Shown piece after piece: positions 1-11,700 of a DNA stretch of 64,000 nt. The stretch is from NCBI RefSeq assembly GCF_027579695.1, contig NC_083582.1, positions 7,615,878 through 7,679,877 on the forward strand, given 5' to 3'. How positions within the stretch are numbered: the stretch's first letter is position 1; each line of letters starts with the position of its first letter. The position numbers and the translations under genes were made by a program. The notes beneath the pieces were generated by a model. The model was not told where the DNA came from. It was given only the letters and a program-made list of their open reading frames with translations, and did not search any database. Source of the DNA: Neoarius graeffei. Taxonomy: Eukaryota; Chordata; Actinopteri; Siluriformes; Ariidae.

Positions 1-849
1 TGACAACCGGGAAAAGGAAGTACATTTTCACACATGCGTGTATTTCATTTCCGCATTATTACTATCGCAAACGATAGTAATAATGATAGGAAATGATAGT
101 AATAAAAGGAAATTATATCAAAACTTTATTACTATCAAAGGAAATGATAGTAATAAAGTTTTTGCTACTATTGCACGGTCGCAGAAACTGCCGTGTGAAC
201 GCAAGTGGGGCTGCACCGGTGCAAACGCGCTTCTCTCTAGTAAGCAGGTTTGTGACGTGTGAACGCTGCGCAAAATTTACACCGGTGTAAGATATATCGC
301 AACAAAATACATCGGTGCAGCATCGATGCAAGTATGTGCCGTGTGAACACCCTACTGGACAAGAAAAAAGAAAAAGAAAGAAAACAAGAAAGAAAGAAAT
401 CTTGAGGACAAAAAAGAAAAAGCTTGAAGAAAAGAAAGAAAGAAAGAAAGAAACTTAGACAAGAAAGAAGGCATTAAATAAATAAATAGTTATTTTAATG
501 AGGCCTAGCGTGTCTTTATCTTGTAACAGCCCCCCCTCCTCTCTCTTACACTTTTCTAATGTATAGACTACCCCCCCCCAGTCAAACAGAGACCGCACTA
601 ATCTCTCTCTCTACCGAATTCAGCTGCTGTGCTGTGGCGCCCCCTGGTGTTCACTACAACACATTCAGCTCATTAACAACTCGCTGCTCAGCTGCGAAAC
701 AAATGCTTAACTTCTGTTCATCTTGAAAATGGCTCTGCTTAAAAAACACTGAGTCACACATCTGTGTGAGATGAAGGAAGGAGATGTAGTGTGTGTAATT
801 TAAACCGTATGAGGTGTGGGCGTGATGTTCAGGAAGTGCACACACACAC
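1..849. other. LHPP intron 6 / flank, no coding exon seen
   Basis: This stretch lies beyond the donor of LHPP exon 6. It holds an AT-rich block with repeated GATAGTAATAA-like words (about 60-160), a region with repeated GTGTGAAC words that looks like old transposon DNA (180-355), and GAAA-rich purine tracts (357-475). I looked on the minus strand for the expected last LHPP exon (about 30 residues) and found nothing matching, so that exon is probably outside the window. Confidence 0.5.
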
Positions 850-941
850 CTGTATTTACCCGTCCGGACCTGAACACCCTTCAGCCCACACTGCTGAGCT
901 CCTCCCACATCATTCACCAGATCATCACCGATCATCAACAC
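850..941 (-). CDS. lhpp: LHPP exon 6
   Basis: This 92-nt exon encodes the HAD motif IV block (VLMIGDDLVNDVGGAQQCG) through RTGKYR. The acceptor follows a CT-rich tract ending in CAG. The donor is the start of a GTGTGTGTG run, so the splice site lies inside a microsatellite. The homologous vertebrate exon ends at the same RTGK-F/Y-R point. Confidence 0.93.
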
Positions 942-1898
942 CTGACAGAGGGAGGGAGAGAGAGAGAGAGAGAGAGAAGGGTGAAGTGAGACGCACATAT
1001 ATAAACACATCTATACAGTACATTATTATATACCATGAAAAAACATGTTTGCATAAGTATTCACCCCCAATTACAAAGTATCTGATTATCCCACAGAGAG
1101 GCTTTAAATGGGCGGCACGGTGGTGTAGTGGTTAGCACTGTCGCCTCACAGCAAGAAGGTCCGGGTTCGAGCCCCGGGGCCGGCGAGGGCCTTTCTGTGC
1201 GGAGTTTGCATGTTCTCCCCGTGTCCGCGTGGGTTTCCTCCAGGTGCTCCGGTTTCCCCCAAAGACATGCAGGTTAGGTTAACTGGTGACTCTAAATTGA
1301 GCGTAGGTGTGAATGTGAGTGTGAATGGTTGTCTGTGTCTATGTGTCAGCCCTGTGATGACCTGGTGACTTGTCCAGGGTGTACCCCGCCTTTCGCCCGT
1401 AGTCAGCTGGGATAGGCTCCAGCTTGCCTGCAACCCTGTAGAACAGGATAAAGCGGTTAGAGATAATGAGATGAGAGGCTTTAAATTCCAATAAAAAAAG
1501 AAAAAGGGGGGGGGGTGTCCTTGTTATATCTATGGACATGAATGAGGGGTGCCAATATTTTGTGCAGTCATACAATAACTACAAAGTGACATATATTGCC
1601 TACTGAGGACGTCCACCAAAGGTCAGTAACTGGGAGGGATTAGTTAGAGAAGTAACTCAGAGGCCAACGGTAACATCCAGTATGATGCTACCACCAGCAT
1701 GCTTCACTGATGGGCTTTTCAGGGTGATGAGCAGTGTTGAGTTCCTGAAAATGTGGTAGAGAGTTGTTTTGTTCTGTTTGGCTTCTTCAGACCAGAGAAC
1801 ATGTTTGCTGAGGCTCCAACACACCTTTCGGCAAATTCCAACCAGCATTCATGTTGGCCCAGCACGCTTCCTAGTTATCCTTAGCCTCTTAGTTAGTC

Positions 1899-1972
<74 letters not shown>

Positions 1973-2070
1973 CACCTCGTGGGGTTGGATGCCCATGTCA
2001 TTGAGAACACTCTGGAAGAACATGGGTGCAGGTTTGCCCACCACCTCTGCCTCCAAATCACATGCATACT

Positions 2071-2105
<35 letters not shown>

Positions 2106-4327
2106 GCAATAAGGCACAATCTTATCTCTTGCTTTAAAACAGGGGTTTTCAAAGTGTGGGAGAGTCAGCCCCCCCCTCAGAGAGCAAATAAACAACAGCG
2201 CCCCCCCACCACAATTTTTGTTGTTGCTATACTTAATGTTCCATTCGTATTTTAAAAAAAATGGTTGTTGTACACATTTTTATTTTTTTCTTTTACACAT
2301 TTTAAACATCTGTGCTTTTTAAAACATCCTTTTTTACACATTTTAAACATCTGTACTTTTCTTTTTAAAACATCTTGTTTTACACATTTTAAACATCTCA
2401 TAGCATCGTTAGCGAGCACCTCTTGGCAGACAACACACTGTGGCAGTGGAGCATCTTCAGATCCAGTCCATGAAAATCCAAACTTTAAATAATCGTGGTC
2501 ATACTTCCTTCTTTTTCCAGTCCCCCCAGGATTCTGCGGGCCTTTTTTGTGATTGTTGTGGGCTAAAATGTCTGATGTTGCGGGGTTTTTTCCAAAAAAT
2601 TGCGATGAAAGTTGCGGTGTTTTTTAGGCTTTTGTTGCGATTACATTGCGGGAGGAAGTGAAAGTTGCGATAAATTGTTGCGATTTTCTCTTTTTGTGAT
2701 TAAAATTGAGTGATATGTTAAATATTAAGTTATTACTGAAAAACTATTGATTAAAAAAACAAAGACACTGAGAAATGGTCCTATAAACAACTTTACCAAT
2801 ATAAAAGATTACCAGGACTACAAAAATGCAGAAAAATAGGCTTTACTTATCCAAATGCACCTGTTGGTTCAAAAGTTAAAGTGCAGAGAACCTCACAGCA
2901 CAACATGAAGTTAACTTAAAATATAATATAAATGCCTCAGCTTTCATGTAAGAAAAAAACACTATTAATACTAGTACTGTGTGCAGGCAGTCTCTCCTGA
3001 AGACTAAATTAAACAATAATTATAAACTAATAAAATAAATGGCTCAGGATTCATAGAAGAAAAAAACCCAATTTGAACAGAATCTCTCAGTATGATGCTG
3101 AAGCTGCCGAAACAATGGAAAATAAAATACCATTTTGGCAAAAATGTTGGCATCCATTAATTTCTTGTATTAAGTAAAAAAATAACGTAAAGTGCACACA
3201 GTCCTTCACTGTAAACATAACACACTTTCAGTAACAGAATTTAAGCCTACATAAACACTGACTCGCACATCATGCAGTGTTGCCAGATACTGCTGACGTT
3301 TTCCAGCCCAAAATATGTTCAAAACCCGCCAAAATGCACTTAAAACCGCCCAATCTGGCAACACTGCGCGCATGCTGCTTCTCTTGAACGTATACACGGA
3401 AGGAAGGCGGAAGGTAGTTTGTCGACGTCACCTCAAGACGACGCCAATGATTGGTCAAATTTGTGGGAAGGTTGCGGTGATTGGATATAATTGTAACACC
3501 GCCCTGAATTCGTGGGGATTGGTTGAATCGCAACATCGCGAAATCCTGGAGGGTCTGGTTTTTTGCTTGGCCCAGACTCTGTCTCCTCACTCACTGTAGC
3601 TTTAGGTACTAAAAGTCGATCCATTTTGTCTCTGGCAAAGGCTAGCTGAAGTTCGCTAAATGTCTGCAATAGTAACTTATTCTGGCTTATGTTTCCTCAT
3701 GTTGCGCCCCCACTGAAGAACTCTGGCGCCCCCCAGGGGAGGCGCACCCCACACTTTGAAAAGCCCTGCTTTAAAATATCCAAAAGATTTCAAATCACTC
3801 ATTTTTAATCACGGAAGTCTGAATCACTGCATCCGAGTCACTCAATTCAAACCACTGAAGCCGAATCAATTCAAGATGAATCACTGAAACCAAGTTAGAT
3901 GTGAACCAGACGTCACTATCGTTCATATTTAACGTGTACTGGGAAAAAAGCTCCAGTGCAAGATTTATTAATCAAATCTCACACACACACACACACACAC
4001 ACAATATTCACCTCTAGAGCTTTCATATACGCTCCAACATCCAACTTCAGGCCATCCGTCTCCTTATAATAACGTCTAGAGCATGGACATGCAGTCAGTG
4101 AAGCACCAGAATGTTCTTTACACTGATATAAAGTGTGGTTCGTGTGTGTGTGTGTGAGACGATCTTTACCCTCTGCCCATAGAGAAGAGCAGGGGTCTGT
4201 CCAGTGAGATGAGAACATGAAATGCAGCATTCATTTTCTGGTAAGAGAAATTATCAGCAGCATCTCCAATCACCACACAGTTTGGATCCGTTTTATCCAC
4301 GCTGTCAAACTCTGGTAGCAAATCTGC

Positions 4328-4370
<43 letters not shown>

Positions 4371-7300
4371 TACAGCTAGAAATGAGAGGCTGCAACCCAA
4401 CACTGATGAGTCTGAGTGATATTGTACCATCATGCACTAGCAGGTGGGGTCGGAGGCAGCGCTCCTTTAGGATGGACACGACAGCCGGAGCAGGGGAGAA
4501 AACTTCTCCAACGTCGATGTTGAAGCCCATACGCTGAAGCTTCGCTACAAATTTCTCTCGCGTTGCCTGGGTTTCATTGGTACAGAAGCGTAGCTGCAGG
4601 TGTGAGGATTTTAACCTGCAGGACACATCATACAACATTTAGGCTACGTTCACACTGCAGGCTGAAGTGACTCAAATCCGATCTTTTCGCCCATATGTGA
4701 CCTGTATCCGATCTTTTATTGACAATATGAACAACACAGATCCGATTTTTTCAAATCCAACCCAGGCCGTTTGGATATGTGGTCCTAATTCCGATTCCTA
4801 TCCGCTCTTTTCATATGCGACTTCAGTCTGAACCGCTAGGTCGCATTCATCCGACTTACACGTCATCAACAAGCCACAAACGTCACTATTCTGCGCTGAA
4901 GTAGGCGGCGGGTCTCTCAAAAAAAGTTACAACAACATGGCGCATAATCACGGGCGCAGATAGAAGGTGGGACGGGTGGGATTCGTCCCACCCAGATTTA
5001 AATTCACTTCGTTTGGTCCCCCCCACTTATAGGGAGGAAAAAACGTCTATGCTGTCTTTCTTTGCTTAAGGCAAACCTCACGGAAAAATCAAAAGACTAA
5101 TTACCATTCGGTTTATTGAGGTGCACAGCAGTACAGACATAGTTGCAACAACTCACATAAAACAAAACAAAGACTGATATTCGGTTGGTTGAGCTGCGCA
5201 GACTGCACAGGTTGCGAGCTCGAGCTTGGTTGCTATGGTAACCCACAACAAGTTTGACAGGCATATCGGGGTTGGGGTTGTTTTGCTGGCAGCTTTGTCC
5301 CCCCCAGTTTTTTGTCCCCCCCCAGTTCAAAAAACGTATCTGCGCCCCTGCGCATGACATCAATGCGAGGGACGCTTCGGGCTGTGAAGGTTCTGAATCT
5401 TCTCAATGGAAGGACGCAGAGGTTAGGGAGCTGATTTCCATTTGGGGGGATGCAGCTATTCAAGCTAGATTGGATGAGTCATACCGCAACCGGGCGGTTT
5501 TACTTCCGTAAACACTGGCCATGCTCACTGCGTGTGACGTCGTCGTATCCTGCAATGCGCATTCGGAACACTTTTAGGTCGCTTTTCGTTCATACTGAGG
5601 ATCACATACAAGTCGCATATATTTGTTAATGTGAACGACCTCACAAAAAAATCGGATTTCACAAAAAAATCTTGCAGTGTGAACGTAGCGTTAGTACACT
5701 ACATCAAGTGTACAAGTCATTATCTCTGACCGTAGGCCATGGAATTACTGTATCTTGTCAATGCGCTGCACACGGTGTGAAATTTAAGGTTTTATCTTTA
5801 CACAGTGTTATATACAGGAAGCAGGAAGTTCAAGTGGACATAAAGAGCACTTTGTAGGGTGTAGAAGCTGGTACATTACATCCGATATGATTTGTCTCAG
5901 TATCGAGTGGACACCTTATCTAGGGAAATTAGAGAATATAGAATTAAATCTCTATTGGGTATAGTGTACTACATATGATTAATAATCTTTATTTATTTAT
6001 TGTGAAGTGAAATTATGGAGCTGAAACCGAAACTCCATTAACAGAGCAGAGAGTGCACTGTATCAGTATATGGGGTGTAATTATTTTCACCCCGACATGT
6101 AGTGCACTTAGTTAGGGAACATGTGTAATGTAGTGCACTACCCGACTGGACACATTTATTTTGTGTATTTGAATAAAGGGGGAAAATAGTGTCCTAATAG
6201 ACAGGGTGCATATAGTCCATTAGGTTAAACCCTACATAGTGCACGAGACAGGGTGCATACAGCTCATTAGGTTAAACCCTACATAGTGCACGAGACAGGG
6301 TGCATATAGTCCATTAGGTTAAACCCTACATAGTGCACGAGACAGGGTGCATACAGCTCATTAGGTTAAACCCTACATAGTGCACTAGACAGGGTGTATA
6401 TAGTCCATTAGGTTAAACCCTACATAGTGCACTAGACAGGGTGTATATAGTCCATTAGGTTAAACCCTACATAGTGCACTAGACAGGGTGTATATAGTCC
6501 ATTAGGTTAAACCCTACATAGTGCACTAGACAGGGTGCATATAGTCCCTTAGGTTAAACCCTACATAGTGCACTAGACAGTGCGTATATTGCCCATTAGG
6601 TTAAACCCTACATAGTGCACTAGACAGGGTGTATATAGTCCATTAGGTTAAACCCTACATAGTGCACTAGACAGGGTGCATATAGTCCCTTAGGTTAAAC
6701 CCTACATAGTGCACTAGACAGGGCGCATATAGCCCATTAGGTTAAACCCTACATAGTGCACTAGACAGGGCGCATATAGCCCATTAGGTTAAACCCTACA
6801 TAGTGCACTAGACAGGGTGCATACAGCCCATTAGGTTAAACCCTACATAGTGCACTAGACAAGGTGCATATATTCCATTAGGTTAAACCCTACATAGTGC
6901 ACTAGACAGGGTGCATATTGCCCATTAGGTTAAACCCTACATAGTGCACTAGACAGGGTGTATATAGTCCATTAGGTTAAACCCTACATAGTGCACTAGA
7001 CAGGGTGTATATAGTCCATTAGGTTAAACCCTACATAGTGCACTAGACAGGGTGCATATAGTCCCTTAGGTTAAACCCTACATAGTGCACTAGACAGTGC
7101 GTATATTGCCCATTAGGTTAAACCATACACAGTGCACTAGACAGGGCGCATATAGCCCATTAGGTTAAACCCTACATAGTGCACTAGACAGGGTGTATAT
7201 AGTCCATTAGGTTAAACCCTACATAGTGCACTAGACAGGGTGCATATAGTCCCTTAGGTTAAACCCTACATAGTGCACTAGACAGGGCGCATATAGCCCA

Positions 7301-8684
7301 TTAGGTTAAACCCTACATAGTGCACTAGACAGGGCGCATATAGCCCATTAGGTTAAACCCTACATAGTGCACTAGACAGGGTGCATACAGCCCATTAGGT
7401 TAAACCCTACATAGTGCACTAGACAAGGTGCATATATTCCATTAGGTTAAACCCTACATAGTGCACTAGACAGGGTGCATATAGTCCATTAGGTTAAACC
7501 CTACATAGTGCACTAGACAGGGTGCATATTGCCCATTAGGTTAAACCCTACATAGTGCACTAGACAGGGTGTATTGAGGTATTTCACCCACGTGACCAAG
7601 TCACGTGATGCAGCCATTTTGGACGGCACGCTTAAGTCCTTCAGTGCAAGGCGGTATGAGACGGTGGAGACCTTTGCACATTTTAACAAGAAAGTAAGCT
7701 GTGATTCGTGTTAAATTGGATCTGTCTTTTATCACAAACACTGCACCCAGCCTTGGTATGGAGCCAAGGTTGTCGACAGAAGTCAACAGTTTGATGAAGG
7801 ATGACCCCAGCAGTTTGAAACGGTACAAGGTAGGCTATGTTCACAACACTGTCTTGTTACTCGGGGGATCCGAGATCCCCTGAAACAGACATGAGATCCT
7901 TTGAAAACATGATTTGGGAAATGTTGGGGGGGGGGTGTCTCTAAAATATTGGCAAAATGATGTTTATTGACATAGCAATCGTGTGTAACGGGAAGCATTT
8001 GCATATCCGAAGTGTTGTGTTTACATGACAACGACTGCTGCTGCCAGGTTGGTTGTTGAGTAGCCTGACTGTTTTTTTTTCTTCTTGCGTGTGGGATCAT
8101 TGTTGACGCGAGGTTGTTTTTTGAACATGCCAATGCGGACACGATTTCCCCTGATGAGTTATGACTTCAGACGCGATGCGTGTGTGGAGTCCGCGTGATA
8201 TGTGCCGAAGATAGGCTTCTCATGTGTTTGGAGATCCGCGCTCTTTTTTTTTTCTTTTTTTCTCTTTCTTTCTTTTTACTTAATTTCCCTGTTTATTTCT
8301 GTGTCCCGTTTCTTTCTAGCCTCTGTTATTGCGTTTTATGTCTGATGTCTACTACATGCAACCCTAGACAAATTAACACTGCCTTGTTTCACTGCTCAGA
8401 TGAGTTAACAAACACTGACCCATTTACTTTTTGCTATATATTTTATCAAAATTGCGTTAACTGATAAACTAACCTGAAATAAAATGATCACTGCAAAGTC
8501 TGGAGTACTCTGTTGGCTCCCAATCCTGTCTCTTCACAGCTGCAATCCCTCTTGTCTGGGTCAGTAGGAAACCGGTAGTGATGTGTCGGTCACGAACGAT
8601 CCGGTTCAAAGAGCCGGCTCTTTGAAGTGAACGACGGGAGCCGGCTCGTCGGTGGGAGCCGAATTAGTTTTTTGTCCTTAGGTG

Positions 8685-8728
<44 letters not shown>

Positions 8729-11700
8729 TCACAAAAAAAGTTGCTGTCCGATTGCGTCTTTGTGTTGTCTATTACCATTCAAAGGAAAAAAAGTAGCATG
8801 GTGTACGCCTACTTTTTTTGGTTGATGTCATTCACAGCTGCGAAAATACGAAAATTGGTGTAATGCTTAAAGCTGTGGAGCGCAGGGGAGAGGAGTCTGT
8901 GAGGCACCTGAGGAGGGGAAAATCAGCTGTGTATTTTATATTGGTAATATAACACAGTTTTGCATTATGTTTGTGAGAAAATAATTTATTAATTGGTAAG
9001 TAAGTTTTATTTCTATAGCTAGAACATTGTTACACTGCTATACTTTACAAAGCTTTACAGTGGCTACAAAAACTAAAAAATAAAATGGAAAACATCCTAT
9101 TGATAAAATATAAATAATAATGTAATTAATTACCTAGTTAATTGCAGCAATTAAATAAAAAATAAAATCTCAGGAGCCGTTTGGGAGCCGAAAGAGCCGG
9201 CTCCTTATAGTAAGAAGAGCCAAAAGAGCCGGCTCCCGAAAAAGAGCCGAAATTCCCATCACTAGAAGCCGGTAAAAGGAGCGTCCTGCGCGCTGTCCCT
9301 GTCTGTTGTGGCAGCCCACAGCACAACAAGCAAACACCATGGTTATTTATAGAGTGCTTACTGACAAATTAATCTATTCTAGGTGTCTGTAACACGTTTT
9401 TTTTCAAGCCGGTTCTCCCTCTCTGTCTGCAGCGTTAGTATGTAGCTTGACGTTCAAAATGGCGGACACCGGGGCGTCACGTGACCCTGTGACGTCAGGT
9501 GAAATACCTCAATATAGTCCATTAGGTTAAACCCTACATAGTGCACTAGACAGGGTGCATATTGTCCATTAGGTTAAACCCTACATAGTGCACTAGACAG
9601 GGTGCATATTGTCCATTAGGTTAAACCCTACATAGTGCACTGGACAGGGTGCATATTGCCCATTAGGTTAAACCCTACATAGTAGACAGGGTGCATATAG
9701 TCCATTACGTTAAACCCTACATAGTGCACTAGACAGGGTGCATACAGCTCATTAGGTTAAACCCTACATAGTGCACTAGACAGGGTGCATATTGCCCATT
9801 AGGTTAAACCCTACATAGTGCACTAGACAGGGTGCATATTGCCCATCAGGTTAAACCCTATAGTGCACTAGACAGGGTGCATATAGCCCATTAGGTTAAA
9901 CCCTACATAGTGCACTAGACATGGCGCATATAGTCCATTAGGTTAAACCCTACATAGTGCACTAGACAGGGTGCATACAGCTCATTAGGTTAAACCCTAC
10001 ATAGTGCACTAGACAGGGTGCATATTGCCCATTAGGTTAAACCCTACATAGTGCACTAGACAGGGTGCATATTGTCCATTAGGTTAAACCCTACATAGTG
10101 CACTAGACAGGGCGCATATAGTCCATTAGGTTAAACCCTACATAGTGCACTAGACAGGGCGCATGTAGTCCATTAGGTTAAACCCTACATAGTGCACTAG
10201 ACAGGGTGCATATAGTCCATTACGTTAAACCCTACATAGTGCACTAGACAGGGTGCATATAGTCCATTAGGTTAAACCCTACATAGTGCACTAGACAGGG
10301 CGCATATAGTCCATTAGGTTAAACCCTACATAGTGCACTAGACAGGGCGCATATAGTCCATTAGGTTAAACCCTACATAGTGCACTAGACAGGGCGCATA
10401 TAGTCCATTAGGTTAAACCCTACATAGCGCACTAGACAGGGCGCATATAGTCCATTAGGTTAAACCCTACATAGTGCACTAGACAGGGCGCATATAGTCC
10501 ATTAGGTTAAACCCTACATAGTGCACTAGACAGGGTGCATATAGTCCATTACGTTAAACCCTACATAGTGCACTAGACAGGGTGCATATAGTCCATTAGG
10601 TTAAACCCTACATAGTGCACTAGACAGGGTGCATACAGCTCATTAGGTTAAACCCTACATAGTGCACTAGACAGGGTGCATATTGCCCATTAGGTTAAAC
10701 CCTACATAGTGCACTAGACAGGGTGCATATTGCCCATCAGGTTAAACCCTATAGTGCACTAGACAGGGTGCATATAGCCCATTAGGTTAAACCCTACATA
10801 GTGCACTAGACATGGCGCATATAGTCCATTAGGTTAAACCCTACATAGTGCACTAGACAGGGTGCATACAGCTCATTAGGTTAAACCCTACATAGTGCAC
10901 TAGACAGGGTGCATATTGCCCATTAGGTTAAACCCTACATAGTGCACTAGACAGGGTGCATATTGTCCATTAGGTTAAACCCTACATAGTGCACTAGACA
11001 GGGCGCATATAGTCCATTAGGTTAAACCCTACATAGTGCACTAGACAGGGCGCATGTAGTCCATTAGGTTAAACCCTACATAGTGCACTAGACAGGGTGC
11101 ATATAGTCCATTACGTTAAACCCTACATAGTGCACTAGACAGGGTGCATATAGTCCATTAGGTTAAACCCTACATAGTGCACTAGACAGGGTGCATATAG
11201 TCCATTAGGTTAAACCCTACATAGTGCACTAGACAGGGCGCATATAGTCCATTAGGTTAAACCCTACATAGTGCACTAGACAGGGCGCATATAGTCCATT
11301 AGGTTAAACCCTACATAGTGCACTAGACAGGGCGCATATAGTCCATTAGGTTAAACCCTACATAGCGCACTAGACAGGGCGCATATAGTCCATTAGGTTA
11401 AACCCTACATAGTGCACTAGACAGGGCGCATATAGTCCATTAGGTTAAACCCTACATAGTGCACTAGACAGGGTGCATGTAGTCCATTAGGTTAAACCCT
11501 ACATAGTGCACTCGACAGGGCACATATATGCTGCCTTCATGTGCTATGGGAATTATGGTAAATACCAAACGCCGACATGGAAAGCACACATGAACGCCCC
11601 CTCTTGTGGTATTTTCCACTGGGCAACTCGTAGAAAATTTTGATACACGAGTTGCCGAGATGAGATGAACTTTAACCTTTTCAACATGGCGGCGAGCGGT

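Larger units (their letters stand above)
4642..5690. mobile_element. Non-autonomous PIF/Harbinger element, copy 1
   Basis: Terminal inverted repeats GCTACGTTCACACTGCA and complement, flanked by a 3-bp TTA duplication (4639-4641, 5691-5693). About 1.05 kb. Three more copies with 3-bp duplications are at 36040-37086 (TTA), 48089-49139 (TAA) and 59100-63991 (AAG). Inside, a 5' ATG segment at 4937 and the block 5350-5511 read as one Myb/SANT-like exon split by a nested element. A 3-bp TWA duplication and a Myb/SANT partner protein are both features of PIF/Harbinger. Confidence 0.88.

Noticed and set aside
1110-1185. Functional tRNA gene in the SINE heads
   Set aside because: A and B boxes are present, but the body is a SINE with target duplications and a repeat tail, and no cloverleaf with intact acceptor stem was found.
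1769-2255. ORFs made of Cys-Val or His-Thr runs
   Set aside because: They are translations of the (TG)n/(AC)n microsatellites.
7573-9513. Tc1/mariner assignment from a TA duplication
   Set aside because: Reading the flanks as AT restores the exact array unit, whereas a TA reading leaves it two bases short.
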